Below, in pieces: positions 9,049 to 18,399 of a stretch of 64,000 nucleotides of DNA; the stretch's first letter is position 1; the number at the start of each line of letters is the position of its first letter. The notes under the pieces were generated by a model. It was not told the origin of the DNA and made no database searches. It saw nothing but the letters and a program-made list of their open reading frames with translations. The DNA lies in NCBI GenBank assembly GCA_016709445.1, contig JADJMV010000001.1, positions 558,001-622,000 on the forward strand, in the 5' to 3' direction. Position numbers and translations under genes: made by a program. This DNA comes from Phycisphaerales bacterium. Its GTDB lineage: Bacteria; Planctomycetota; Phycisphaerae; Phycisphaerales; UBA1924.

Positions 9049-9125
9049 CCTCCGAGCACCTCCAGATCGCCTTGAGTCGGTCGCGCCACGGCGGTACCTT
9101 GGGCGCTCGACGGAGGAGATCACCC

Positions 9126-10505
9126 ATGCTCGCAGCCCGCGCCGCCGCCCTCGCGTCCGCCCTGATCACGCCCATCGCCTGGTGCCAGTGCACCCCGGAC
9201 TGGGACGTCACCCCGGGCAACCCCGCACTCGGTGACGGGTATGCCGAGGCGGCGATCGGTTGGAACGACGGCGCCGGCGAGATGCTCTATGTCGGCGGCT
9301 CCTTCACCAAGATCGGCGGCCTGAACAACCTGCGAGGCGTCGCCCGCTGGAACCCCGACACCCACGCCTACAGCAAGCTCGCCACTGGCCTTTCCTTCGG
9401 GAACACCAACGGCTTCGTCACCAGCATCGAGCCCTTCGACGCCGGCCCGGACCGCCTCCTCGTCGTCGGCGGTTTGTTCGCCTCCGCCGGCGGGCAGTCC
9501 GACACCCAGAGCCTCGCCGCCTGGGACGGCGTCGCGTGGCGATCCCTCGGCGCAGGATTCGTCGCGCCCGATGCCGTCTGGTCTCTCGACGTCGGCGACC
9601 TCGGCCAGGGCCCGCGCCTCTACATCGCCGGGGGATTCACGGTCATCGGCGGCCAGCCCGCCAGCGGCGTGGCCGCATGGGACGGCTCGTCGCTCTCGGT
9701 CGTCGGCGAGGGCTCCGGCATGACCGGATTCAGCCCCTTCGTGAACGAAACCGTGATCTGGGACGACGGCTCGGGCCCCGCCCTCTACGCCGTCGGGCGA
9801 TTCGACACTATCGACGGGGCCGACGCCAAGCTCGCCGCCCGCTTCCGCCCCGGCGTCGGTTGGGAGAAGATCGGCTCAGGCCTCGTCGCTCAGAACTCCA
9901 CAACCACACTCGACGCCGCCGTTCTCTTCGACGACGGGAATGGCGAAGCCCTCTACATCGCGGGGTCCCCGTTCCGCGCCGCCAGCGGCGGCTCGTTGGC
10001 CAGCGTCCTCAAGTGGGACGGCATCGCGTGGACGGCGATCGGTCAGAACGTTGGCGGCCGCGTGACCGACCTCCGCGTGTGGGACGACGGATCCGGCCCG
10101 GCCCTCTATCTCTCGGGTACCGCTACGCCAGACATCAACTACTTCGCACGCCTCGAATCCGGCGCCTGGGTCATCGCCCAGGGCGGCGTCGCCGGTCCGG
10201 CGATTCCACCGTCCAACTTCCCGTCGGTCTTCGGGCTCGGCGAGTTCCGGGGCGACTTGGTCGTCTGCGGCAATTTCACGACCACAGGGGACGGCCAGAC
10301 CGCCTCCGGGGTCGCCCTCATCACGTCGTGCCTGACCGGCTGTGTCGCCGATTTCAACGGCGATGGCGCCGTCGATACTCGGGATGTCGTCGCCTTCCTG
10401 AACGCCTTCGCCGCTGGGGATTCTTCTGGCGATCTCGACGAGAACGGGCTCGTCGACACGCGCGATGTCATCCTCTTCCTCAACCTCTGGACAACCGGCT
10501 GCTGA
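9126..10505 (+). CDS. Secreted beta-propeller-like protein with C-terminal GC-type dockerin repeat
   Basis: 459 residues. After a signal peptide (MLAARAAALASALITPIAW) the body carries at least five repeats with the pattern LYxxGxFxxxxG (LYVGGSFTKIGG, LLVVGGLFASAGG, LYIAGGFTVIGG, LYAVGRFDTIDG, LYIAGSPFRAASGG), consistent with a kelch/propeller-type structure. The last 55 residues hold two EF-hand-like units, DFNGDGAVDTRDVVAFLNAF and DENGLVDTRDVILFLNLW, and the chain ends Thr-Thr-Gly-Cys. This dockerin-like tail recurs in several other genes here. GGAGGAG precedes the ATG. Function of the propeller part is unknown. Confidence 0.85.
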   Translation: MLAARAAALASALITPIAWCQCTPDWDVTPGNPALGDGYAEAAIGWNDGAGEMLYVGGSFTKIGGLNNLRGVARWNPDTHAYSKLATGLSFGNTNGFVTSIEPFDAGPDRLLVVGGLFASAGGQSDTQSLAAWDGVAWRSLGAGFVAPDAVWSLDVGDLGQGPRLYIAGGFTVIGGQPASGVAAWDGSSLSVVGEGSGMTGFSPFVNETVIWDDGSGPALYAVGRFDTIDGADAKLAARFRPGVGWEKIGSGLVAQNSTTTLDAAVLFDDGNGEALYIAGSPFRAASGGSLASVLKWDGIAWTAIGQNVGGRVTDLRVWDDGSGPALYLSGTATPDINYFARLESGAWVIAQGGVAGPAIPPSNFPSVFGLGEFRGDLVVCGNFTTTGDGQTASGVALITSCLTGCVADFNGDGAVDTRDVVAFLNAFAAGDSSGDLDENGLVDTRDVILFLNLWTTGC

Positions 10506-10753
10506 GCCAGATCTGGGTTTTTCACTGGTAGAGCCAATCCTCCGAGCCCATCGACCGCTGGCCACACCCAACGCCATGCGCCGGCGACTTATGGCCACAT
10601 TCATATCCGATTTAAATGACGTGAGAGCCCCTAGCCGCTGAAACGGGTTTCCTCTTGTGTGGCACTGGATTTGTATTCCAGTCCATTTGCTCCGTTGCAT
10701 GCGTGACCGGCCCGGGGTCGGCGCGATGTCGCTGCTACGAAGAGGAGATCCAC
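10506..10753 (+). promoter_or_regulatory. Relatively AT-rich leader upstream of the cytochrome gene
   Basis: This 248-base space has no supported gene. It includes the palindrome CCAGATCTGG at 10507-10516 followed by GTTTTT, which may end the upstream transcript, an AT-rich stretch around 10600-10620, and GAAACGGGTTTC near 10640. It probably holds the promoter of the cytochrome gene; I cannot place the promoter boxes. Confidence 0.35.
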
Positions 10754-11997
10754 ATGCCACGAACACAACCCTGGTTGAGGCGTCGTCCCGATGCCGCAGG
10801 CGCCCGGAGCAGATTCGGAGGAGCCCTGCGGGGTTCGGCCTTCGTTCTGGCAGCCCTCGGCGCTGGCGCTCTGGCGATCTCTGCCTCAGGCCGCCCGCGC
10901 GCCGCAGACCCGCCGGTGGTCTCGACCCCCTACGTGGTCTTCGGGGCCAACGACCTGGGCATGCACTGCATGCAGCAGGACTTCTCCGAGTTCCTGATCC
11001 TGCCTCCCTACAACACGGTCCACGCCCAGGTCATCAACCGCCAGGGCGGCGAACCGCACATCGTCACCAGCGGCGTGACGATCGATTTCACCATCCCCGG
11101 CAACACCCGCTCCACCGACAAGACCAACTGGTGGACCTACGACCAGGCGCTGCTTGGCGTCGACTTCGCCCCCGACACCGGCCTCGCCGGCGCGGGCCTC
11201 GCCGGCACGATGGCGCCGACGGGCAACAACGATTTCTCCGTCGTCGGGATCCCGCTCACGCCGATCGATGACGACGGCAAGGAGAATCCCTACCCGCTGG
11301 CCACCATCACCGTCACCCGCCAGGGCACGGAGGTGGCGAGGACCCAGGTTGTCGTCCCGGTGTCCTGGGAGATCAACTGCACCCTCTGCCACAACACCCC
11401 GGCATCACCCCGGGCACCGACATCCTCCGTGCCCACGACCGTCTCCACGGCACGACGCTCGAGCAGCAGCAGCCCGTCTTCTGCGCCGGATGCCACGCCG
11501 ACCCCGCGCTCGGCGCCGCGGGCGACCCCAACCTGCCGACGTTCTCGGCCGCCATGCACGGCGCCCACGCCTCCCGCATGGACCAGGTCGATCTCGAGAA
11601 CTCCTGCTACGCCTGCCACCCCGGCGTCCGCACGCAATGCCAGCGCGACGTGCACTACGCCCGTGGGATCGGCTGCACCGATTGCCACGGCGGCATGGCC
11701 GATGTCGGTGATCAGGGACGGACTCCCTGGGTCGATGAACCCCGATGCAGCACGTGCCACAGCCGGCAGGGCTTCCAGTTCGAGCAGGCCAACACCCTCT
11801 ACCGGGATTCGAAGGGACACAGCGGCGTCCACTGCTACGCCTGCCACGGCAGCCCCCACGCCATCACTCCCACAGTGACCGAGCCGGACAACCTCCAGGC
11901 GATCAATCTCCAGGGCCATGCCGGGGTGATCGATACCTGCGCCGTCTGCCACACCTCGCCCCCAGACGAGCCCTTCTTCCACAAGGTCAACGACTAA
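10754..11997 (+). CDS. Exported multihaem cytochrome c (seven CxxCH), internal frameshift
   Basis: Reads as one protein of about 414 residues across a one-base deletion. The N-terminal half (start at 10754, AGGAGA upstream) has a signal/anchor helix and the segment FGANDLGMHCMQ, then the first haem motif CTLCH. Right after this, at a run of four C near 11397-11400, the frame shifts; the other frame continues with GITPGTDILRAHDRLHGT and six more haem motifs (CAGCH, CYACH, CTDCH, CSTCH, CYACH, CAVCH) to a stop at 11997. Seven haems suggest periplasmic or surface electron transfer. Neighbours are dockerin-type secreted proteins, not respiratory genes, so the electron partner is unknown. The break may be a sequence error. 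Confidence 0.85.
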
Positions 11998-12040
11998 TCC
12001 GGCAAATCCGAGCACCAAACGCACGACAGGAATCCAAGCC

Positions 12041-13216
12041 ATGACAAACATCCAAGCACGCAGAAGCTCGGCGGCCGCGATGATCAGCCTCTGCGCCCTC
12101 GCCGGCGCCGCCACCGCCCAGAGCTACGAGATTACGAGCATCGGGCGTCTCTACGGCCCCTCGCAGGGATACGCCCTCAACGCGTCCGGAGTGGCCGCGG
12201 GCGCCGCCATCGACACCATCCCGGCCGGCTCGGCGTTCCGCGCCTTCTTCTGGGACGGCGCGCTGCACACCGTGAGCGCCCTTCCCGGCGACCTCGACAG
12301 CCACGCCTTCTCGATCGACGATCAGGGCGTTCTCTACGGCGCCTCCTTCACCATCGGACAGTTCGGCACTTCGGCGTTCAGCGCCACCCTCGGGAGTCCC
12401 GTCTTCCTCGGTGAGTTTGCTCCCCGCGGGGCGAACAACTTTGGCCTCGTGGTCGGATCAGCGTCCGGCATCGATGCCGTCGGATGGCACACGTCCCACG
12501 CCTGCGCCTTCCAGAATGGCAATCTCTCCGCCCTGCCCGGTCTGGGCGGTCTCTCCGGCGGCGCCTTCGCCGCCGACGACGCCGGCGATATCGTCGGCGC
12601 GGCCTCTCTCCCCGGTGACAAGGTCACACACGCGACGCTCTGGAGGAGCGGCGTTGCGCACGACCTCGGAACCCTCGGCGGCCCGCGCAGCCAGGCCTTC
12701 GCCGTGCGCGGAGGCCTGGTCGCGGGCGTCGCGGACACGGCCGCGGGCGACCCCCATGCCTTCGTCTTCGAGGTGGATGCGTCGGGCGCCGTGACCGCAC
12801 GGCACGACCTCGGCGTGCTCGGGGAGCGTGCGAGCTACGCCTACGGTCTGAACAGCGCCGGCATGGTCGTCGGCACCTCGAACGACCGGGCTTTCCTCTG
12901 GGACGGCGCCCAGCTCATCGATCTCAACACCCTCGTGCCCACCGGATCGGACTGGCATCTCCAGGCCGCGACCGCCATCAACGACTCCGGGCAGATCGTC
13001 GGTTGGGGGCGTGAGCTTGGTATCCCGACGGCATTCCTGCTGAGCCCGGGATGCCGCGCCGATTTCAACAGCGATGGCGCGGTGGACACGCGCGACGTGA
13101 TCGCGTTCCTGAACGCGTGGAGCGCCGGCGACAGCGCCGCCGATATGGACGGCAACGGCCTCATCGATACCCGCGACGTCCTCGCGTACCTGAATCTCTG
13201 GGCCTCGGGCTGCTGA
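12041..13216 (+). CDS. Secreted HAF-repeat protein with GC-type dockerin tail
   Basis: 391 residues with a signal peptide ending near AGAATAQ. The body is made of HAF-type repeats, each with a pattern of AFxxDDxGxxxGxA and AFLWDGxxxxDLxTL: examples are YALNASGVAAGAA, HAFSIDDQGVLYGAS, HDLGTLGGPRSQAFAV, YAYGLNSAGMVVGTS and AINDSGQIVGWG. Such repeats occur in exported proteins of unknown role. The C-terminus repeats the two EF-hand-like units DFNSDGAVDTRDVIAFLNAW and DMDGNGLIDTRDVLAYLNLW and ends Ala-Ser-Gly-Cys. The gene starts 44 bases after the cytochrome gene and may be in its operon; a hairpin terminator follows. Confidence 0.87.
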   Translation: MTNIQARRSSAAAMISLCALAGAATAQSYEITSIGRLYGPSQGYALNASGVAAGAAIDTIPAGSAFRAFFWDGALHTVSALPGDLDSHAFSIDDQGVLYGASFTIGQFGTSAFSATLGSPVFLGEFAPRGANNFGLVVGSASGIDAVGWHTSHACAFQNGNLSALPGLGGLSGGAFAADDAGDIVGAASLPGDKVTHATLWRSGVAHDLGTLGGPRSQAFAVRGGLVAGVADTAAGDPHAFVFEVDASGAVTARHDLGVLGERASYAYGLNSAGMVVGTSNDRAFLWDGAQLIDLNTLVPTGSDWHLQAATAINDSGQIVGWGRELGIPTAFLLSPGCRADFNSDGAVDTRDVIAFLNAWSAGDSAADMDGNGLIDTRDVLAYLNLWASGC

Positions 13217-13256
13217 ACCCGGGGCAATTCCCGACACAGTCGGCCCAACGAGCAGA

Positions 13257-13287
13257 GGGCGCGCCGTGTACACGCCACGGCGCGCCC
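13257..13287 (+). terminator. Hairpin terminator after the HAF-repeat gene
   Basis: A perfect 12-bp inverted repeat GGGCGCGCCGTG (13257-13268) and its complement (13276-13287) flank a 7-nt loop 41 bases after the stop codon. It is followed by GTTCAATTTC, a weak T-rich stretch. The stem strength and location support transcription termination or 3' end protection. Confidence 0.65.
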
Positions 13288-13425
13288 GTTCAATTTCACC
13301 CACATTTCCTTGGACAGAGTCGTGGATCATCCGTCGCGATGAGAGCGTACCGCTTGCACCTGCTATGCTGCGCCGCGCGGTCGAACGGAGGGGCGTCCGA
13401 CCACGCCAAACATACGGAGCCTGCC

Positions 13426-14706
13426 ATGCGTTCCAGGATGGTCTACGTGAGCGCCGCGGCGCTCGCCGCCGCGACTCTGCATGCCGCCGAGCCGCGACAC
13501 GCCCCCTCGCCGACCGAAGCCCCTGTCGCGATCGGCATCGACGCGGCGGGCAATACCTACTCGCTCACGCAGTCGTGGGGCGGCGCCCGCGACGATCACG
13601 GGTCGGATTGGGACATCCTTCTCGAGTGCCGCGCCGCCGATGGCACGCCCCGCTGGGTGTCGCGATATGACGGACCCGGACACTGGTGTGACACGCCCAC
13701 CGCTCTTGCCGTGGACGAGCGGGGCAACGCCTACATCGCCGCGCTGGTATTCAGCGAGACCGACATCGGTGGTGCGTTCGCGACGCACGCCGGCCTCATC
13801 AAGTGCACCCCCGATGGGGCGGTTGCCTGGCAGTTCCTCTACGACCTCCCCGCCCACCGCGGCGCCGCGCTCCTCGACGTGGACGTCGACCCCGAGGGCA
13901 ACGCCGTCGCCACCGGCTTCGTCGATGCCGCGCCGGGGCGCACCGAGGCCATCACCCTCAGCATCACGCCAGAGGGCCGCCTGCGATGGCTCACCCGGTC
14001 GTCCGCGCCCGATGCCGCGACCCCAGACACGACTCCAGACACGACTCCAGACACGACTCCAGACACGACCCCGGGCACGACTCCAGACGCGGGGCCCCTC
14101 CGCGGACGGGTCTACGCCGACGCCGCGGGGCGTGTCCTCTCCATCACATCGAGCCCCCGAAACCCGGGGCCGATCCTCCTGACGCGTCTGAACGCCGAGG
14201 GCGCGATTGCGTGGACCCGCGACCTCGAACTCCCCGGCATCGAGATCACCGGCGACCCGGCCATTGACGACGAGGGCGGCCTCTACCTTCCCGCGAGTTC
14301 CGATGCGCCCGATGGTCCGCGCCCGTGCCTGATCGCCCTCGATCCCGAGGGCGGGGACCGCTGGCTCCGCGTGCTCGAGCCTGCCGAGCACTCTGGCGGG
14401 TCGGCGGTCTGGGCTTGCCCCGGCGTTGATGGGCTCATCTACATCGGCGTCGGCGTCGGCGTCGGCGTCGGGGACGAGGGCGCCGAGCTCCCGGGGGATG
14501 CGCCGGCCGGCCATGTCTGGGCCTTTGATCCCGACGGCAGGGTCGCCGACCAGTGGAGCTGCGCGCCGAGAGCGCAGTCCGCGCACGCCGGCGCACGCGA
14601 CATGCTGGACCTCGCCCGCGATTGGGCCGCGGGGCGCCCGTACGCCGACCTGAACGGCGACGGCTGTCTCACCTCCGCCGACCTTGTCGCCTTCTTCGGG
14701 CGTTAG
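13426..14706 (+). CDS. Secreted repeat-containing protein with single dockerin-like unit
   Basis: 426 residues. The ATG at 13426 follows GGAG and begins a signal peptide (MRSRMVYVSAAALAAATLHAAE). The body has repeated NHL/SBBP-like elements: IGIDAAGNTYSLTQSW, LAVDERGNAYIAALVF, VDVDPEGNAVATGFVD, YADAAGRVLSITSS, PAIDDEGGLYLPASS. This pattern is typical of beta-propeller proteins in planctomycetes. It is interrupted by a tandem Pro-Asp-Thr-Thr tract and a Val-Gly dipeptide tract. The C-terminus has one EF-hand-like unit (DLNGDGCLTSADLVAFFG) rather than two and lacks the Gly-Cys end. Function is unknown. Confidence 0.8.
   Translation: MRSRMVYVSAAALAAATLHAAEPRHAPSPTEAPVAIGIDAAGNTYSLTQSWGGARDDHGSDWDILLECRAADGTPRWVSRYDGPGHWCDTPTALAVDERGNAYIAALVFSETDIGGAFATHAGLIKCTPDGAVAWQFLYDLPAHRGAALLDVDVDPEGNAVATGFVDAAPGRTEAITLSITPEGRLRWLTRSSAPDAATPDTTPDTTPDTTPDTTPGTTPDAGPLRGRVYADAAGRVLSITSSPRNPGPILLTRLNAEGAIAWTRDLELPGIEITGDPAIDDEGGLYLPASSDAPDGPRPCLIALDPEGGDRWLRVLEPAEHSGGSAVWACPGVDGLIYIGVGVGVGVGDEGAELPGDAPAGHVWAFDPDGRVADQWSCAPRAQSAHAGARDMLDLARDWAAGRPYADLNGDGCLTSADLVAFFGR
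14020..14087 (+). repeat. 12-bp tandem repeat encoding PDTT units
   Basis: CCAGACACGACT is repeated about four times head to tail, then continues in degenerate form, giving a Pro-Asp-Thr-Thr linker inside the secreted protein at 13426-14706. All unit lengths are multiples of three, so copy-number change would alter linker length without breaking the frame. A second in-frame microsatellite (GGCGTC, Val-Gly) is at about 14445-14471 in the same gene. Confidence 0.8.
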
Positions 14707-14740
14707 ACCCCTGCCTGGGGCGTCCGCACGATGCCGGTAA

Positions 14741-14767
14741 GCTGGAGTTCGAAAGGTCGAACCCAGC
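14741..14767 (+). promoter_or_regulatory. Hairpin abutting the kinase start codon
   Basis: GCTGGAGTTCGA (14741-14752) pairs with TCGAACCCAGC (14757-14767), one base being unpaired, around a loop AAGG. The second arm ends at the base just before the kinase ATG at 14768. The only Shine-Dalgarno-like sequence, AAAGG, sits in the loop. The structure could control translation of the kinase/sigma operon. This is inferred from pairing only. Confidence 0.5.
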
Positions 14768-17700
14768 ATGACGACCCAGGGCGATCGACACGAAGACCTC
14801 TACGACGCCTACCTCGAAGCCGCGCTCGAGGGCCGCGCCGAAGATCCGGCCGAATTCCTCCGCCGGAACCAGATCCCCGAGGGTCCCCTCGCCGACGCGC
14901 TCCGGCGCGTGCATGCCGAGGCCTCCCAGGCCGCCGTCGCCGATGCCCGAGCGGCGGTGGCCCGACGCATCGGCCCGTTCGAGATCGTGCGGCTGCTCGG
15001 GCGCGGCGGCATGGGCGAGGTCTATCTCGCCAAGCAGGACTCGCTCGGACGCCTCGTCGCCCTCAAGATCATCCACGGGGCCCACGCCTCAAGCCCCAGC
15101 GCGCTCGCCCGCTTCGAACGCGAGGCCCGGGCAGCCGCCAAGCTCCGCCACGCGGGGATCGTCACCGTCTACGAGGTCGGCGAGGCGGAGGGCGTGCACT
15201 ACATCGCCATGGAGTATGTGCGCGGGCGGAGCCTGGACGCCGTCCTCGCCGAGCGCGCCGCACGGGGCGAGTCGGTCCCCGCCGCGAGCGTCGTCCGATG
15301 GGGCGTCCAGTTGGCCGAGGCCCTCGACTCCGCCCACGCCGAACGCATTGTTCACCGCGATATCAAGCCCTCCAATATCCTGATCACGCCGGACGATCGG
15401 CCCATGCTCCTCGACTTCGGTCTCGCCCGCGATCTCGAGCAGGCCGGCGCCACGCTGACCGAGGCGTTTGTCGGGTCGCCCCACTACGCCGCGCCGGAAC
15501 AGGTCGGCCGACGCGGCGGCCACATCGATGCCCGCACCGATATCTACTCGCTCGGTGTCGTGCTTTATCAGGCCGCCGCGGGAGTCAAGCCCTTCCGTGG
15601 CGAGACCCTCGAGCAGGTCCTCCACGCCATCCTCACCGACGATCCCCCCGAAGCGCGGCGCATCAACGCTGGTATCCCCCAAGATCTCTCGGTTGTCATC
15701 GCCAAGGCGATGGATCGCGAGCCTGCCCGCCGGTATGCCTCCGCCGCCGCCCTCGCCGCCGACCTCCGCGCCATCGAGGAATCACGCCCGGTCTCGGCGC
15801 GCCCGATCAGCCCGGTCGGCCGGGCCCTGCGCTGGTCCCGGCGCAACCGCGGCGCCTCCGCCGCGATTCTTACAGGGGCGTGTGCCGTCGCGCTCGCCCT
15901 CGGTCTGCGGGGTTGGCGGGTCTGGGCCGAGGCGGCCCACCGTCGCCAGGAGATCCTCTCCGCCCTGAGCGAGGCCGCCGACTTCGTCGGACGCTACCGC
16001 AGCGAGGGCGAGTCCACGCGTACCCTCGAGGCGGAATACGAGGCTCTGATCGCCCAGCGATCCAGCATGTACTTCAGCCCCGAGCGGGACGAAAGGATCG
16101 ATGCGATCGAGGGCCACGTCCGGCAGGAGCGGGAGCGCCGCGACCTGGCCTTCTACCGCGTGCTCGAGCTCGCGGCCCGTGCCGAACGCCTCGGCGCCGA
16201 CCATACTCGCGTCGACCGTATCCGGGGCGAGCTCTATCTGCAACGCTACCTGGAGGCCGAGATCCGAGCCGACGCCCCGGCAAAGGCCGTCTACGCCGAA
16301 CTCGTCCGCGCCCACGATACTGACGACACGCTGACCGAACGCCTCGTGGGAAGCACCTCCCTCGCGGTCGCCTGCGACACCCCCGGCGCCGAATGCTTCC
16401 TCTTCCGCCGGGAGAGCGCTTCATTCTTGCGCGACGGCGCCGAGCCGAGGCTTGTGAATCTCCCCTTCGCGGGCGACGCCCCGCAGCGACCCGACGAGTG
16501 GGCCCTCGAGGTCCAGGCCGATGCCGGCGGGCTCCATGCCGGAGATGTGATCACCCGCGTCGCCGGGCTCCCCATCCGCGGCACGGTCCTCGTGCTGTTT
16601 GCCCCCGCCGCCCCTGAACGCCCCAGCCGGTTCGATCGCCTCGCCGCGATCGACGGCCGTCCGATCGCGGATCCGTTCGACGTGCGCGACGCCGAGAGCC
16701 ACCCCGGCGTCCACACCTACGCGTTTGAGGGGAAGGACGGACCGCTCTCGCTCCGAGGCGAGAGCCTCGACTCGCTCGGCATAGGGGTGGGCGACCCGCG
16801 CGCGGCGTGCGCCGCCGGAGGGGCCAACCTCCTGGCCTGGGTCGGCGACGCGTGGCGTGCGACCACCTTTGAGCGCGGCATCGACACGCGCCCCGCCGCC
16901 GCACCGGTCTACTTCTGTCCCGGTGCGAGCTTCCCGAACGATCCGCAGCAGCGACGCGTGCTCACGCCCGGTCACTACCTCCTCGTCGTCCGTGCTCCGG
17001 GATTCGAATCGCAGCGACTGGCCCTCGAGCTTGGCCGCGATCAGGCCCTCCACCTCACGCCTCGCCTCCTGCCGCGGGGGTCCACCCCCGACGGGTGGGT
17101 CTACATCCCCCCCGCACCCGGCGGCGCAACCGAGGGCCCCGCGGGACCCGACGGCTTCTGGGCGATGGAGCACGAGGTCACCGTCGGCGACTACTTCGCG
17201 TTCCTCAATCAGCCGGAGATCCTCGCGGAACTCGACGCGTCGGGCGCCACTCGGCTCCATCCGTTCGCCAGCGAGGAGGTCCCCGCCCTGCGTGCGCCCG
17301 ATGGCTCCTTCGCCATCCCGCTCAACTGGCGCAGGGACTGGCCCATCTTCGCCATCTCCTGGGACGACGCGTCGCGATACGCCCGGTGGATGTCGGATCA
17401 CGACCCGCTCGGTGCGAGCTACACCCTGCCGACGCTCGACGAGCACCTCCGTATGACCTCGGTCGCCGCCCGCTACGTGTTTGGCGACGAGTTCCGACCC
17501 AAGTGGGTCAGTTCCAACTTTGCCCGCCCGGCGCCGACGCTCGAGCCTGTTGAGAGCTTCCCCATCGACCGCTCCGCGCTCGGCGTCTTCGATCTCGCCG
17601 GGAGCGTCTCCGAGTGGCTCGACCACGTGTGGCTTGAATCGAGCGGCGCCAAGGAGCACGCCGGCGGGGCCTGGGGCCTCGGCGAGGAGGGCTACTTCGC

Positions 17701-17791
17701 GAACTACGGCGGAAACGGCCTGCTCCCCTATCAGCGCAATGGCGTCGTCGGCTTCCGGCTTGTCATGCGCCGCGACGGAGAGTCCCGATGA
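14768..17791 (+). CDS. Ser/Thr protein kinase with C-terminal formylglycine-generating-enzyme-like domain
   Basis: 1007 residues. A PknB-type kinase domain spans about 70-335: glycine loop LLGRGGMGEVYLA, lysine in VALKII, catalytic HRDIKPSN near residue 196, DFG and APEQ. One membrane helix follows near residue 365, placing the kinase in the cytoplasm and the rest outside. The outer part has a charged helical region (about 390-520), a PDZ-like stretch (GGLHAGDVITRVAGLPI), a PEGA-like strand region and a SUMF1/FGE-type domain from about 794 (GFWAMEHEVTVGDYFAFLN, WPIFAISWDDASRYARWM, GVFDLAGSVSEWL, VVGFRLV). In such kinases this domain is probably structural or ligand-binding. Its stop overlaps the start of the sigma-factor gene, so the two are translationally coupled. 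Confidence 0.9.
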   Translation: MTTQGDRHEDLYDAYLEAALEGRAEDPAEFLRRNQIPEGPLADALRRVHAEASQAAVADARAAVARRIGPFEIVRLLGRGGMGEVYLAKQDSLGRLVALKIIHGAHASSPSALARFEREARAAAKLRHAGIVTVYEVGEAEGVHYIAMEYVRGRSLDAVLAERAARGESVPAASVVRWGVQLAEALDSAHAERIVHRDIKPSNILITPDDRPMLLDFGLARDLEQAGATLTEAFVGSPHYAAPEQVGRRGGHIDARTDIYSLGVVLYQAAAGVKPFRGETLEQVLHAILTDDPPEARRINAGIPQDLSVVIAKAMDREPARRYASAAALAADLRAIEESRPVSARPISPVGRALRWSRRNRGASAAILTGACAVALALGLRGWRVWAEAAHRRQEILSALSEAADFVGRYRSEGESTRTLEAEYEALIAQRSSMYFSPERDERIDAIEGHVRQERERRDLAFYRVLELAARAERLGADHTRVDRIRGELYLQRYLEAEIRADAPAKAVYAELVRAHDTDDTLTERLVGSTSLAVACDTPGAECFLFRRESASFLRDGAEPRLVNLPFAGDAPQRPDEWALEVQADAGGLHAGDVITRVAGLPIRGTVLVLFAPAAPERPSRFDRLAAIDGRPIADPFDVRDAESHPGVHTYAFEGKDGPLSLRGESLDSLGIGVGDPRAACAAGGANLLAWVGDAWRATTFERGIDTRPAAAPVYFCPGASFPNDPQQRRVLTPGHYLLVVRAPGFESQRLALELGRDQALHLTPRLLPRGSTPDGWVYIPPAPGGATEGPAGPDGFWAMEHEVTVGDYFAFLNQPEILAELDASGATRLHPFASEEVPALRAPDGSFAIPLNWRRDWPIFAISWDDASRYARWMSDHDPLGASYTLPTLDEHLRMTSVAARYVFGDEFRPKWVSSNFARPAPTLEPVESFPIDRSALGVFDLAGSVSEWLDHVWLESSGAKEHAGGAWGLGEEGYFANYGGNGLLPYQRNGVVGFRLVMRRDGESR

Positions 17792-18399
17792 ACGAGCGGC
17801 CGACCCCGGAACAACTCGGGCTGATGCTCGCCGACGCCGAGCCCCTGCTCCGCGCTCTCGTCCGCCGGGAGGCCGGTGTGGCGCTCCTCCGCTTCGAATC
17901 GGAGGAGGATCTCGCCGCCGGAGCGATGCAGGAGGCGATCCGCTCGCTCGACCGGCTCCAGTGGCAGGGCGAGCCCGCCTTCCGGGGATGGCTTGCCCAG
18001 ATTGCCCGAAGACACCTCTCCGGCCGTCGCGAATACTGGTTCGCCTGCAAGCGACACCCCGGAGCCCTCCTGCGCCTCTCTGTCTCGGGCCTCGGAGGCG
18101 AGCGCCTCGAACGCCGCGAACTCGCCGACTCGGCCGCCGGGCCACGCACATTCGCCTTCCGTCGCGAGCAGCTTCTCCTCGCTGTTCGGGCCCTCGCCAT
18201 GCTCCTCCCTCGCGACAAGGACCTGATCACCTGGACCACCGAGGATGTCCCGCTGACTGTCCAGGCCGAACGTCTCGGCATCACCCCCCAGGCCGCGGAG
18301 CGGGCGAGGTCGCGGGCCATCGAGCGGCTCCGCAAGGCGTTCGCGGTGCTGGAAGGACGGCGGGGTGATGCGGGCGCCGGCGCGCCTCAGGACCGATAG
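17788..18399 (+). CDS. ECF-like RNA polymerase sigma factor
   Basis: 203 residues; its ATG overlaps the kinase stop (ATGA). Region 2-like sequence is at about 28-75 (ESEEDLAAGAMQEAIRSL, then AFRGWLAQIARR) and region 4-like helix-turn-helix at about 145-190 (LPRDKDLITWTTEDVPLTVQAERL, ITPQAAERARSRAIERLRKAF). An intervening region of about 60 residues is variable. No zinc anti-sigma gene is adjacent, so the kinase encoded just upstream is the natural candidate regulator, as in planctomycete kinase-linked ECF groups. The large beta-helix gene 127 bases downstream is a possible target. The domain assignment is by motif; region 2 is somewhat divergent. Confidence 0.82.
   Translation: MNERPTPEQLGLMLADAEPLLRALVRREAGVALLRFESEEDLAAGAMQEAIRSLDRLQWQGEPAFRGWLAQIARRHLSGRREYWFACKRHPGALLRLSVSGLGGERLERRELADSAAGPRTFAFRREQLLLAVRALAMLLPRDKDLITWTTEDVPLTVQAERLGITPQAAERARSRAIERLRKAFAVLEGRRGDAGAGAPQDR

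Noticed and set aside
14020..14087. CRISPR-like repeat
   Set aside because: Units are 12 bp, have no spacers and encode an in-frame peptide repeat.
14741..14767. tRNA-like sequence because of GGTCGAACCC
   Set aside because: No acceptor, D-arm or anticodon structure can be built around it; it forms a simple hairpin.
17130..17791. Active formylglycine-generating enzyme
   Set aside because: The domain is fused to a kinase and the active-site cysteine pair of true FGE is not seen.
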